From positions 1 through 64,000 of the forward strand of contig BDTW01000038.1 in NCBI GenBank assembly GCA_002897735.1: 64,000 nucleotides of DNA, written 5' to 3'. A program made the position numbers and the translations under genes. Below, in pieces: positions 53,928 to 62,700 of this stretch (the first letter of the stretch is position 1; the number at the start of each line of letters is the position of its first letter). This DNA is from a bacterium BMS3Bbin13 (GTDB lineage: Bacteria > Pseudomonadota > Gammaproteobacteria > 21-64-14). Under the pieces are notes generated by a model. The model ran no database searches and was not told the origin of the DNA. It saw nothing but the letters and a program-made list of their open reading frames with translations.

Positions 53928-54014
53928 CCCCCCTCGTGATACCGCACCTCTCGCCCCCCTCGTGACACCGCACCCCCTCGGCCCCCCCTCGTGACACCGC
54001 TCCGCGGTGTCACG
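53928..54014. repeat. REP hairpin copy 1 preceded by decayed tandem units
   Basis: GTGACACCGC-TCC-GCGGTGTCAC at 53991-54013 is a perfect 10-bp hairpin (11 with flanks). Two incomplete CCCCCTCGTGAYACCGCACC units lie before it (about 53928-53990). Confidence 0.85.
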
Positions 54015-54135
54015 CCTTCCGGGCCGCTCCGCGGCACGAACTCACGCATACCAGCCGTACCCGGCCGGTGGGGAGGTTCCGCATCATGCCCTGCTTGATG
54101 CGGCGGGTTTTGTCGCGGTGGCGCTTCCAAGCCGA
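54014..54135. repeat. Long imperfect direct repeat, left copy
   Basis: The 120 bp after REP copy 1 (CCGGGCCGCTCCGCGGCACG, later GGCGCTTCCAA) is repeated with many substitutions at 55170-55285 after REP copy 6. The region 53715-53927 upstream shows no gene, only a CCCGGATAGCGG-type palindrome near 53766. Confidence 0.65.
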
Positions 54136-54168
54136 ATCTCGACGCCAGAGAAAGTGCAGCCGCAGATG

Positions 54169-54193
54169 GGTGACACCGCAGAGCGGTGTCACC
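54169..54193. repeat. REP hairpin copy 2
   Basis: GGTGACACCGC-AGA-GCGGTGTCACC, perfect 11-bp stem, same orientation as copy 4, preceded by CAGATG. Confidence 0.85.
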
Positions 54194-54241
54194 AGATTAG
54201 CGAGGCGGCCACCCATATTGCTCACTCACCCCCTCCCCCCT

Positions 54242-54266
54242 CGTGACACCGCTCTGCGGTGTCACG
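54242..54266. repeat. REP hairpin copy 3, left flank of the transposase
   Basis: CGTGACACCGC-TCT-GCGGTGTCACG followed by CATCTGCAGGCGCTCTGCG, the mirror image of copy 4 with its flank; the pair brackets the transposase gene. Confidence 0.88.
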
Positions 54267-54295
54267 CATCTGCAGGCGCTCTGCGCCACAACGGC

Positions 54296-54829
54296 CTACC
54301 AATGGGTAAACACCTCAAGCAACCCCGTCTCTCCCGCATAATTTCGCGCACTGGACCAGCGCCAATGTTCGGGCCGATCCACATACCCGCGTTTTACCGG
54401 ATTATTGTGAATGTAATCCAGCTTTTGCCTCAATATCACTTCATTCTCAATGATCTGTGGATGCGATCCTTCCTGCCAAAATTGATGTGCCCGGTCATTG
54501 CGATGCGCTTTGCAGGAAAACCGCATACGCTTCAATAGTGCTTCCGCCCTATTCGCTTCCAGCAGGTCAATGGTTTCCCGCGCTGTGTATGACTTGAAGC
54601 CGCTCCAGATCGACGGCAGATTTTCCGCCTGGGCGACCGCATGCAGATGGTTTTCCAGCACGACATAGCCGTAGAGTTTCAAGCCCTTGTGCTCGCCAAG
54701 ATAACGCCACGAATCGAGCAGGATGGCTACTACCTCCCGGCGAGTGAAGACGGGCAGCCATTCCACTACTGTGCAAGTCAGAAAGTGCGGTTGATTGTGC
54801 CCGGCAAAGCGGTAGCGGCTCCTTGCCAT
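54296..54829 (-). CDS. REP-associated tyrosine transposase (RAYT, Y1/IS200-like)
   Basis: A 177-residue single-strand transposase. HUH motif in VVLENHLHAVAQA (His-x-His), and the catalytic Tyr region RQKLDYIHNNPVKRGYVDRP; other family strings are RYRFAGHNQPHFLTCTVVEW and EHWRWSSARNYAG. RAYTs cut and paste REP hairpins. ATG 54829 follows GGAGGGA and excludes the longer start at 54883, which lies in the REP flank. It is bracketed by inverted REP copies 3 and 4 and looks intact and recent: lower GC, AAT/TAT-rich codons. Confidence 0.92.
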   Translation of the reverse strand: MARSRYRFAGHNQPHFLTCTVVEWLPVFTRREVVAILLDSWRYLGEHKGLKLYGYVVLENHLHAVAQAENLPSIWSGFKSYTARETIDLLEANRAEALLKRMRFSCKAHRNDRAHQFWQEGSHPQIIENEVILRQKLDYIHNNPVKRGYVDRPEHWRWSSARNYAGETGLLEVFTHW

Positions 54830-54875
54830 GGTGCGGGTCCCTCCGGTATTTCCCGGCGCAGAGCGCCTGCAGACG

Positions 54876-54900
54876 GGTGACACCGCAGAGCGGTGTCACC
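54876..54900. repeat. REP hairpin copy 4, right flank of the transposase
   Basis: GGTGACACCGC-AGA-GCGGTGTCACC, preceded by CGCAGAGCGCCTGCAGAC; inverted relative to copy 3. Confidence 0.88.
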
Positions 54901-55048
54901 AGACAACCACGCGACTTCACCCGTGACTTGTCCCGCAACCCCGCTTCGGGGATGGTGGTCCGAAAACCGTCGCTCACCGAGTATTCCGGTTCGGCCAGCC
55001 TCGCCGTCGCACAGCGCCGGATCATGTTCCGCGTCCCCGCGCCGCAGG

Positions 55049-55079
55049 CCTGATGACACCGCAGAGCGGTGTCATCAGG
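55049..55079. repeat. REP hairpin copy 5
   Basis: A variant with a longer 14-bp stem: CCTGATGACACCGC-AGA-GCGGTGTCATCAGG. GTGAC has become ATGAC with the compensating change in the other arm, direct evidence that stem pairing is selected. Confidence 0.88.
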
Positions 55080-55084
55080 CGCGA

Positions 55085-55141
55085 GAGGCGTCGCGCGCGT
55101 CGCGGCGTCGGGCCTCGACGCGCGCCCGAAGGACGGACTCC
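55085..55141. repeat. 57-bp stray copy of the adjacent kinase gene
   Basis: Matches 55473-55529 (inside the AAA/kinase gene) at 54 of 57 positions; both contain GGGCCTCGACGCGCGCCCGA and GGACGGACTCC. It sits directly between REP copies 5 and 6. Confidence 0.85.
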
Positions 55142-55144
55142 CCT

Positions 55145-55169
55145 CGTGACACCGCTCTGCGGTGTCACG
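55145..55169. repeat. REP hairpin copy 6
   Basis: CGTGACACCGC-TCT-GCGGTGTCACG, followed by a 115-bp flank homologous to that after copy 1. Confidence 0.85.
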
Positions 55170-55285
55170 CCTCCCGGGCCGCTCCGCGGTACGAATCCAC
55201 CCGTGCCGGCCGTGTTCTCCCTGTGGGCGGTTTCTGCATCGTTTGCTGCCGATGCCTGTTTCTTGGTGATCGGCGCTTCCAACCT
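55170..55285. repeat. Long imperfect direct repeat, right copy
   Basis: Homologous to 54014-54135 (shared CGGGCCGCTCCGCGG and GGCGCTTCCAA landmarks). Together they outline a larger composite unit around the transposase. Confidence 0.65.
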
Positions 55286-55318
55286 TGTCGATGGCCGGGA
55301 TCCTCTGACGCTCTGCGA

Positions 55319-56893
55319 TCAGGTACCGGAAACCCCCTCGCGCACATCCCGGGCGAGTCGCGCGGGGTCGTCTCCGGCGTGCGCCGTTACGACCGTGACG
55401 CCGGCCCGTTCTTCGGCATTCAGCGGTTCGAGTCCGGCTTGCTGGCGGCGCAATACCTCGAGGTCGGCTTCCGAGGCGTCGCGCCCGCCGCGGCGCCGGG
55501 CCTCGACGCGCGCCCGAAGGACGGACTCCGGGACGTGCAGTTCCAGTACTAGGACGGGCACGCCCGACCGTCGTGCCAGGGCGTAGAACGGTGCTCGCCG
55601 GTCACGTTTCAGGAAGGTGGCGTCGACGATGACCGGATGGCCCGCGGCGAGCACCGTCTCGGCGAGTTCCGCCAAGCGTGCATAGGTGGCGCGGTCCGCT
55701 TCCGGGGTGTAGATCCCTCCGCCCGGGCTCGACCCCGATGGTTCGTCGGCCGCCAGGGCGAAGAGGCGCTTGCGTTCCACGTCTGAGCGCAGCCGTATGG
55801 CGCCGAGCCGTTCGAGCAGTTCCTGGGTGACGGTGGTCTTGCCGGCGCCGGACGGTCCGTAGGTGAGCAGCAGGAACGGCCGCTCCGGCGCCGCGGCGCG
55901 TGTCGCGAACGCGAGATAGCCGCGGCAGGTGTCCAGCGCCTGCGCCCGTTCCGCTGCATCCAGGTCGTCCTGCGCGGCGCGGATCGCGGCCACCTTGGCG
56001 CGCACCAGCGCGCGGTAGGTTCGGTAGTAGCGCAGCAGTGCGAGTCCGGCGTAGTCTCCGGTGTGCTGGAGGTAGGCATTCAGGAAGCGCCGCCCCAGGT
56101 CGGCGCGCCCGCGATCCTCCAGGTCCATGTCGAGAAACGCGCATTCGCTGATGACGTCGATCCAACGCAACGCTTCGTTGAACTCCAGGCAGTCGAAGAT
56201 CACCACGTCGTCATCCACCCAGGCCATGTTGCCCAGGTGCATGTCGCCGTGGCACTCGCGGATGAACCCGCCGGCCTTGCGCGCCCGAAACGTCGCCCGG
56301 TGGCGGCGATACTCCTCGTCGCTCCATTCGCGCAGGGCGGCGAGCCGTTCCCGCCCGGCGGCATCCGGGAGCAACGGTTCGATCTGGAGGAAGTTCTCGC
56401 GTACCGGCCGGTGGACCTGCTCCGGGTCGCCGAACGGCTGCTTCGGACTTGCGCGTTCGATCGTCCCGTGGAAGGCCGCCACCACGGCTGCGATGCGCTC
56501 GATCTGCGTGCGGCTCACGGCGTCACGCGCGAGCAGGCGGTCGAGCAGCCTGTCCTGCGGGAACTGGCGCATGCGCACCGCGTACTCGAACGGCTCGCCG
56601 CCGCCGTTGAGCACCGGCGCCTGCGCCGTGCCGCCGATCGCCACCACGTCGCGGTAGAGGTGCGGCGCGAGCCGGCGGTTCAGGCGCAACTCCTCCATGC
56701 AGAAGAAGCGCCGGCGATCGAGGGTCGAGAAGTCCACGAAGCCGAGATCGACCGGCTTCTTGATCTTGTAGGCCCAGTCGCCGGTGAGGAGGACCCAGGA
56801 GATGTGGGTCTCCAGTACGGTGACCGCCGTGACCGGGTGGTCGTAGCGGGCGGGATTCTGCAGGGCGCGGATCAGTGCCGGTTGGGGTGACAT
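55319..56893 (-). CDS. Fused kinase-like/P-loop protein (aminoglycoside-phosphotransferase-like plus zeta-toxin-like AAA)
   Basis: A 524-residue two-domain protein. The N-terminal half is a protein-kinase-like APH fold (VLLTGDWAYKIKKPVDLGFV with the Lys, catalytic GFIRECHGDMHLGNMAWVDD and VVIFDCLEFNEALRWIDVI with the DFG-like Asp). The C-terminal half is a P-loop kinase (FLLLTYGPSGAGKTTVTQEL, then RLRSDVERKRLFAL, then VIVDATFLKRDRRAPFYALA). This COG2187-COG0645 fusion is widespread but of unknown substrate. ATG 56893 follows GGAGG. It is divergent from PBP1b. Part of its 3' region was copied into the REP array. Confidence 0.85.
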   Translation of the reverse strand: MSPQPALIRALQNPARYDHPVTAVTVLETHISWVLLTGDWAYKIKKPVDLGFVDFSTLDRRRFFCMEELRLNRRLAPHLYRDVVAIGGTAQAPVLNGGGEPFEYAVRMRQFPQDRLLDRLLARDAVSRTQIERIAAVVAAFHGTIERASPKQPFGDPEQVHRPVRENFLQIEPLLPDAAGRERLAALREWSDEEYRRHRATFRARKAGGFIRECHGDMHLGNMAWVDDDVVIFDCLEFNEALRWIDVISECAFLDMDLEDRGRADLGRRFLNAYLQHTGDYAGLALLRYYRTYRALVRAKVAAIRAAQDDLDAAERAQALDTCRGYLAFATRAAAPERPFLLLTYGPSGAGKTTVTQELLERLGAIRLRSDVERKRLFALAADEPSGSSPGGGIYTPEADRATYARLAELAETVLAAGHPVIVDATFLKRDRRAPFYALARRSGVPVLVLELHVPESVLRARVEARRRGGRDASEADLEVLRRQQAGLEPLNAEERAGVTVVTAHAGDDPARLARDVREGVSGT

Positions 56894-57034
56894 GTGCGGT
56901 CCTCCACCGTTCTGCACCGTGGTCCCGTTAGGGTATCATGGGTGCCGGCCGCCGCTTGGCGATCTCCGCGGCGCCCGATCTCCGCAGCGGGCGCAAGCCC
57001 CCTCCACCCCGATCCGGCCCGATCCGGTCCCGAT

Positions 57035-59365
57035 ATGACACGACGCAAGCGCCCCACGGGCAAGAGGCCGTCGCGACGGAAGAGTGCGGCGCGACCGCGA
57101 CGGCGCAACGGCGGAAAGAAGCGCCGTTGGATCCTGTGGGCGACGGCGGGCATGGCGCTGGTCGCGCTCGCCTACGTTCTCTATCTGGATCACACCATCC
57201 GCAGCCGGTTCGAGGCCAAGCGCTGGTCGCTCCCGGCCCGGGTCTATGCGCGGCCGCTCGATCTGTACCCGGGGATGGCGCTGAGTGCCCGGCAGTTCGC
57301 GTTCGAACTGCGTGCACTGGGTTACCGGCGGGTGGCCGACCCGGCTGCGCCGGCCACCTACGCCCGGCGCGGCGGCGAGTACCGGTTCGTGACACGGGAG
57401 TTCACGTTCTGGAACGGCGACCAGCCCGCGCACCGGGCGGTGGTGCGGTTTGCGGGCGGACACGTGCGCGGACTCACGAACTTCTCCGGCGGGTCCCTGG
57501 CGCTGCTGCGCATGGACCCGGTTCAGATCGGCGACCTCTATCCGTCACGCGCCGGGGACCGCATCCTGGTGCGGATCACGCAGGCGCCATCCTTGTTGGT
57601 GCGCGGGCTGGTCGCGGTGGAGGATCGCGGCTTCTATCACAACTTCGGTGTCGAGCCCAAGGCGATCCTGCGCGCGTTCATCGCCAATCTGCGCGCCGGG
57701 CGCGTCGTGCAGGGCGGCAGCACCATCACCCAGCAATTGGTGCGCAACTTCTTCCTGAGCAACCGGCGCTCGCTGCTGCGCAAGGCCAAGGAGGCCGTGA
57801 TGGCGATACTCCTGGACCTGCATTACCGCAAGCGGCAGATCCTCGAGGCCTATATCAACGAGGTCTACCTCGGCCAGTCCGGGGCGCGTTCGATCCACGG
57901 CTTCGGGCTCGCGAGCCGCTTCTACTTCGACCGGCCGCTGTCGCGGCTCGACGCGCCGCGGCTTGCACTGCTGATCGGCTTGGTGAAGGGCCCTTCCTAC
58001 TACGACCCGCGGCGCCATCCGCGTCGCGCCCTGGCCCGGCGCAACCTGGTGCTCGATGTCCTGCGCGCGCAGGGGGTGATCGGCACCGCCGAGGCCGCCG
58101 CCGCCCGGCGCGCACCGCTCGGCGTGGTGCCGACTCCGCGACCGCTGACCGCGTATCCGGCGTTCTGGGACCTGATGCGTCGGCAACTGTTGCGCGACTA
58201 CCGTGAACGGGACCTGCGCACGGCGGGGCTGCGTATCTTCACGACCCTCGATCCGCTGGTGCAGGCCGCCGCCGAACGCGCGTTGGATCGCGAGGCGCGG
58301 ATCCTCGAGCGACGCCGTCGTCTGCCGCGCGGCAGTTTGCAGGGCGCCGTGGTGGTCACCTCGGTGGCCGGCGGCGAGGTGCTGGCGGTCGTGGGCGGGC
58401 GCGAGGCCCGTTATGCCGGCTTCAACCGGGCGCTCGACGCCGTGCGCCCGGTCGGTTCCCTGATCAAGCCCGCGGTCTACCTGACGGCCCTGCGTGATCC
58501 GCGGCGCTATACGCTCGCCACCCTGATCGACGACGCCCCCATCCGCATCAGAGATCCGGACGGCGGGATCTGGGCGCCGCGCAACTATGATCGCAAGTCC
58601 CACGGCGAGGTGCCGCTGTACGCGGCGCTCGCCCATTCCTATAACCAGGCCACGGTCCGCCTGGGTATGGAGGTGGGTGCGGCCCACGTCGTCGACACGC
58701 TGCACCGGATGGGCATCGAACGCCCGCTGCGCCCGTATCCGTCGTTGTTCCTGGGGGCGGTGTCGCTCTCGCCGCTGGAGATCGCCCGGATGTACGAGAC
58801 CCTCGCCACCGGCGGGTTCCGCGTGCCGCTGCGCGCCATCCGCGCCATCCTCGACGCCGATGCCCACCCGCTCCAGCGTTACCCGCTGCGCATCCGGCAG
58901 GTGCTGGAGCCGGCGCCCGCTTTCCTCGTGGACAGCGCCCTGGAGAAGGTGGTCGAGGTGGGCACGGCGCGCGGTCTGTCGCACTGGCTGCCGGCCGGCC
59001 TGACGGCGGCGGGCAAGACCGGCACCACCGGCGGCCTGCGCGACAGTTGGTTCGCGGGGTTCACCGGCAACTACCTGGCGGTGGTCTGGCTCGGTCGTGA
59101 CGACAACCGCCCGACGGGACTCAGCGGGGCGCAGGGGGCCCTGCGGGTCTGGGGTGTGCTGATGTCCGGGATCTCCGCGCAGCCGCTGCGCTTGGCGCTT
59201 CCCACCGGCGTGGATCTCGCCTGGATCGATCCGCGCTCCGGCCTGCGTACCGCCGCGGGTTGTGCGGGTGCCGTACAATTGCCGTTCATCGACGGTTCCA
59301 TCCCTGTCGGGACTACGGGTTGCTCGGGTGGAGTGGGTCACTGGCTGCGGGGGCTGTTCCGATGA
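57035..59365 (+). CDS. mrcB: Bifunctional penicillin-binding protein 1b
   Basis: A 776-residue class A PBP making and cross-linking peptidoglycan. There is a basic cytoplasmic start, a TM helix (WILWATAGMALVALAYVLYL, about 33-52) and a UB2H-like segment. The GT51 glycosyltransferase has VEDRGFYHNFGVEPKAILRA and GGSTITQQLVRNFFLS with its second Glu in YINEVYLGQ. The transpeptidase has SxxK in PVGSLIKP, SYN in AHSYNQAT and KTGTTGG. All active-site motifs are present. ATG 57035 is assumed; no strong RBS is seen. The TPR lipoprotein gene overlaps its stop (ATGA). Confidence 0.93.
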   Translation: MTRRKRPTGKRPSRRKSAARPRRRNGGKKRRWILWATAGMALVALAYVLYLDHTIRSRFEAKRWSLPARVYARPLDLYPGMALSARQFAFELRALGYRRVADPAAPATYARRGGEYRFVTREFTFWNGDQPAHRAVVRFAGGHVRGLTNFSGGSLALLRMDPVQIGDLYPSRAGDRILVRITQAPSLLVRGLVAVEDRGFYHNFGVEPKAILRAFIANLRAGRVVQGGSTITQQLVRNFFLSNRRSLLRKAKEAVMAILLDLHYRKRQILEAYINEVYLGQSGARSIHGFGLASRFYFDRPLSRLDAPRLALLIGLVKGPSYYDPRRHPRRALARRNLVLDVLRAQGVIGTAEAAAARRAPLGVVPTPRPLTAYPAFWDLMRRQLLRDYRERDLRTAGLRIFTTLDPLVQAAAERALDREARILERRRRLPRGSLQGAVVVTSVAGGEVLAVVGGREARYAGFNRALDAVRPVGSLIKPAVYLTALRDPRRYTLATLIDDAPIRIRDPDGGIWAPRNYDRKSHGEVPLYAALAHSYNQATVRLGMEVGAAHVVDTLHRMGIERPLRPYPSLFLGAVSLSPLEIARMYETLATGGFRVPLRAIRAILDADAHPLQRYPLRIRQVLEPAPAFLVDSALEKVVEVGTARGLSHWLPAGLTAAGKTGTTGGLRDSWFAGFTGNYLAVVWLGRDDNRPTGLSGAQGALRVWGVLMSGISAQPLRLALPTGVDLAWIDPRSGLRTAAGCAGAVQLPFIDGSIPVGTTGCSGGVGHWLRGLFR

Positions 59366-59838
59366 ACGCGTTGCGCCGGTCGTGGATCGTGGTCCTCGTG
59401 ACGTTGGCCGGGTGCGCCGGCGTCGGTCGCCCGCCGTCGCCCGCCGCACCGTCCCCCCCGGTGCCTTCGCGCGGCGAATTGCCCGTGCCGCCCGGCCCGG
59501 CGGCGGGGCCGCACGCCGCCGTGGCGGCGCTGGTCGACGATGCCGGGCGCCGGGTCCGGGCGGGGCGCCTCGAATCGGCCGCCGCCGATCTCGAACGGGC
59601 GTTGCGCATCGAGCCGGGCGATGCGTCGTTGTGGCAACGACTGGCGCAACTGCGCCTGCGACAGCGGGAATACCGGCAGGCCGAGCAGTTGGCGCGGCGC
59701 TCGCTGCTTGCGGCCGGTGCGGATACGGCCCTGTCCGCGGCCGGCTGGCGCATCATCGCCGCGGCGCGTCGTGCCGAGGGCGATGAATCCGGCGCGCGCC
59801 GAGCCGCGGCGCGAGCGAGCGCCCTGGACGGACATTGA
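59362..59838 (+). CDS. TPR-containing lipoprotein
   Basis: A 158-residue outer-membrane lipoprotein: signal with lipobox VTLAGC (Cys at 18), a Pro-rich spacer, then two TPR-like helices pairs (AGRLESAAADLERALRIEPG, LRLRQREYRQAEQLARRSLL). Coupled to mrcB by ATGA, it may act as an accessory factor of PBP1b, as LpoB does, though no LpoB fold is evident. Confidence 0.75.
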   Translation: MNALRRSWIVVLVTLAGCAGVGRPPSPAAPSPPVPSRGELPVPPGPAAGPHAAVAALVDDAGRRVRAGRLESAAADLERALRIEPGDASLWQRLAQLRLRQREYRQAEQLARRSLLAAGADTALSAAGWRIIAAARRAEGDESGARRAAARASALDGH

Positions 59839-59933
59839 GGCGGAATCGGGGAGTTGCAGTTACACTATGGGAACAGCGAATGGAGGCGCAGGGGCTGTAG
59901 CGGCCTTTTCGGCTGCGGTGCACGCTTCTCATT

Positions 59934-60100
59934 CACCCCTTCGGGGTACCTTCTCTCTGGAGAGAAGGGGAAGGGGTGGCCGGCCTGCGATTGCGGTGAG
60001 GGGAGGAAGGCCGTAGGTGTTGTCGCCGCCTGCGCCCGCAGAGTACTCCCTTCATCCGGCTCTTCGGGCCGCCTTTTCCCCGAGAGGAGGAAGGGGAGGG
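59934..60100. repeat. Family-C nested palindromes
   Basis: An outer CACCCCTT/AAGGGGTG (59934-59941, 59971-59978) encloses CCTTCTCT/AGAGAAGG (59949-59956, 59961-59968). A related, less perfect copy follows at about 60048-60098. The whole gap 59839-60140 otherwise has no gene. Confidence 0.75.
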
Positions 60101-60140
60101 GGTGTGGCCTGTGCAGCCGCGCCATTTCAGGGGAGGCGGG

Positions 60141-60650
60141 GTGACGGTCTATTCGGTCGACAAACTGATTGCCCAGGCACGCCAACTCGCCGCCGATTAC
60201 AAACGTGCGACCGGCAAGCCGCTTGCCGGTGTCAGCGCCGAGGTCGCCGAGTACGACGCCGCGCGGTTGCTGGATCTCGAATTGTGTCGGGAACACAAGG
60301 GCGGCTACGATGCGATCGGGCGCGGGTCGCGCGAGGGTCTGCGGGTGCAGATCAAGGGCCGCGTCATCTTCGACGAGCACAAGTCCGGCCAGCGCATCGG
60401 GCAGCTCAGGGTGGATCAGGAGTGGGACCGTCTGGTGCTGGTCCTGCTCGACGAGCACTTCGAGCCGATGGAAATCTACGAGGCGGATCGCAAGAGGGTG
60501 CTGGAGGAGATCGTGCACAGTGGCGCGAGCGGGCGCAGAAAACGCGGCGCGATGTCGGTCGCGCGCTTTCGCAATATCGCGCGGCTGGCGTGGGTCCGTG
60601 AGCGCGGCGTAGAGGAGGGCGAGGTCTGGGACAACCGCGACACACGCTGA
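60141..60650 (+). CDS. Small protein with nuclease-like (D...QxK) core
   Basis: A 169-residue soluble protein I cannot name with certainty (possibly the DUF6998 group). The core EHKGGYDAIG followed by LRVQIKGRVI resembles the second and third motifs of PD-(D/E)xK nucleases in the Q-x-K variant. C-terminal helices contain RKRGAMSVARFRNIARLAWV, typical of DNA-binding surfaces. The GTG start has GGGGAGG upstream. It is followed by a DinG-type helicase gene, which hints at a DNA-repair context. Confidence 0.6.
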   Translation: MTVYSVDKLIAQARQLAADYKRATGKPLAGVSAEVAEYDAARLLDLELCREHKGGYDAIGRGSREGLRVQIKGRVIFDEHKSGQRIGQLRVDQEWDRLVLVLLDEHFEPMEIYEADRKRVLEEIVHSGASGRRKRGAMSVARFRNIARLAWVRERGVEEGEVWDNRDTR

Positions 60651-60681
60651 TCCGTGCCCGTCGCGGCGGCAGGCCGGGCGC

Positions 60682-62700
60682 GTGTTGAGCCTGCGCGAAC
60701 TGCTGGGCGGCGAGGGGCCGCTGGCGCGCGAGGTGCCCGGCTTCGCGCCCCGTGTCCAGCAGCAGGCCATGGCCGAGGCGGTGGCCGGTGCGCTCGAGGA
60801 CCGCTCCGTGCTGATCTCCGAGGCGGGCACCGGCACCGGAAAGACTTATGCGTATCTGGTCCCGGCGCTGCTCTCCGGCGGCAAGGTGCTGGTCTCCACC
60901 GGCACCCGAACCCTGCAGGATCAGCTCTTCCATCGCGACCTGCCGGTCGTGCGCTCCGCGCTCGGCGTACCGGTTACGGTCGCGCTGCTCAAAGGGCGCG
61001 CGAACTATCTGTGCCTGCACCGGCTGGAGGAGACGGCGGCGAGCGGGCGGTTCCAGGCGCGTGCCGAGGCCGGGCAGCTCCAGCGCATCCGTGCCTGGGC
61101 CGGGCGCACGGGCGACGGCGACGTGACGCAACTCACCGGCGTGGCGGAGTCCTCCGGCGTGTGGGGGCGCGTGACCTCCACGACCGAGAACTGCCTCGGC
61201 TCGGAATGTCCGCACTACGCGGACTGCTTCGTGGTCAAGGCGCGCCGCGCCGCGCAGGAAGCGGACCTGGTGGTGATCAACCATCATCTGCTGTGCGCGG
61301 ACATGGCCCTCAAGGAATCCGGCTTCGGCGATCTGCTCCCCGGGGCCGACGGGTTCGTGGTCGACGAGGCCCACCAGCTCCCGGACGTGGCGGCGCGGTT
61401 CTTCACCGTCTCGCTCGGTGCGGGGCAGGTATTGGATCTGTGCCGCGACGCGATCATCGGTTCGGCTCGCGCCGCCGGCGACGCCGCGGCGGTGCGCGCG
61501 GCGGCGGACCGGACCGAGCGCGCCGTGCGCGACCTGCGCCTGGCGCTGGGCGAGCGCTCGCAGCGCGCCGCCTGGAGGCGCGTCGCGGACCGGGCCGCGG
61601 TGCGCGGCGCGGTGGACGAACTGCATGCGGCGCTGGGCGATATGGCGGCGGTGTTCAAGCCCCTGGCGGCAAGCAGCAAGGAACTGGAGGCGCTGGCGCG
61701 GCGCTGTGCCGAGCAGCGCCGGCGGCTCGCGGAGGTGACCGGCGTCGGAGAGCCGGATGAATCTCCGGGCGGTTCGGCGGAGGATGAGGGGGAAGAGAAC
61801 GCGGTCGGGGAGGACGGCGGCGCGGTGCGCTGGTGGGAGACGCACGCCCGCGGCTTCGGCCTGCATCGCACGCCGCTGAACGTCGCGCGGATGTTCCGTT
61901 CGCGCATGGACGACTATCCCGCGGCGTGGGTGTTCACTTCGGCGACGCTCGCCGTGGGCGGGGACTTCGAGCACTTCGGTGCGCGCCTCGGGCTGGAGGG
62001 CGCGGCCACCGCCCTGTGGGAGAGCCCGTTCGACTATCGGCGCAACGCGCTCCTGTACCTGCCGGCCGGACTGCCGGACCCCAACGCCCGCGGCTACACG
62101 CAGGCGGTGGTCGAGGCGGCGCTGCCGGTGTTGGCGGCGAGCGCCGGTCGGGCGTTTCTGCTGTTTACCAGTCATCGCGCCCTGCGCGAGGCCGCGGCGC
62201 TGCTTGCGGGGCGCGTCGCCTATCCGCTGCTGGTACAGGGTGAGGCACCGCGCGATGCCCTGTTGCGCCGCTTCCGGGAGTTGGGCGACGCGGTGCTGCT
62301 GGGGACCGCGAGCTTCTGGGAGGGCGTGGACGTGCGCGGTTCGGCGCTCTCCTGCGTGATCATCGACCGCCTGCCGTTTGCGCCCCCGGACGACCCGGTG
62401 CAGGAGGCGCGCATCGAGGCGCTGCGCGCCGCCGGCGGCAATCCGTTCCTCGAATACCAGATCCCGAGTGCGGTGTTGCAGCTCAAGCAGGGCGTGGGGC
62501 GGTTGATCCGAGACCCCGCCGATCGCGGCGTGCTGATGCTGTGCGACCCGCGCCTCAGTGCCCGGTCCTATGGAAAGATCTTTTTGCGCAGTCTCCCGGA
62601 TATGCGAGTGACGCGCGAGGTGGACGAGGTGCGGGCGTTCTTCGAGTCGCCCGAGGTGGACGAGGCGCAGGCGGACGGACCCGCGGCGGTGATATCGTGA
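60682..62700 (+). CDS. YoaA/DinG-type Fe-S DNA helicase
   Basis: A 672-residue XPD-like superfamily 2 helicase. Walker A GTGTGKTYAYLVPAL, Fe-S cluster cysteines in NYLCLHR and CLGSECPHYADCF (four), DEAH box VVDEAHQLPDVA, HHLLCADMAL, later SATLAVGGDFEHF, FTSHRALREAA, GTASFWEGVDVRG and the QGVGRLIRD motif VI. Unwinds damaged or R-loop DNA. The GTG at 60682 is used; a TTG at 60685 is adjacent. It overlaps tsaB by 4 nt. Confidence 0.9.
   Translation: MLSLRELLGGEGPLAREVPGFAPRVQQQAMAEAVAGALEDRSVLISEAGTGTGKTYAYLVPALLSGGKVLVSTGTRTLQDQLFHRDLPVVRSALGVPVTVALLKGRANYLCLHRLEETAASGRFQARAEAGQLQRIRAWAGRTGDGDVTQLTGVAESSGVWGRVTSTTENCLGSECPHYADCFVVKARRAAQEADLVVINHHLLCADMALKESGFGDLLPGADGFVVDEAHQLPDVAARFFTVSLGAGQVLDLCRDAIIGSARAAGDAAAVRAAADRTERAVRDLRLALGERSQRAAWRRVADRAAVRGAVDELHAALGDMAAVFKPLAASSKELEALARRCAEQRRRLAEVTGVGEPDESPGGSAEDEGEENAVGEDGGAVRWWETHARGFGLHRTPLNVARMFRSRMDDYPAAWVFTSATLAVGGDFEHFGARLGLEGAATALWESPFDYRRNALLYLPAGLPDPNARGYTQAVVEAALPVLAASAGRAFLLFTSHRALREAAALLAGRVAYPLLVQGEAPRDALLRRFRELGDAVLLGTASFWEGVDVRGSALSCVIIDRLPFAPPDDPVQEARIEALRAAGGNPFLEYQIPSAVLQLKQGVGRLIRDPADRGVLMLCDPRLSARSYGKIFLRSLPDMRVTREVDEVRAFFESPEVDEAQADGPAAVIS

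Noticed and set aside
53990-55169. CRISPR array formed by the GTGACACCGC hairpins
   Set aside because: Spacing is irregular (50 to 600 bp), orientations alternate and a RAYT gene lies inside; these are REP elements.
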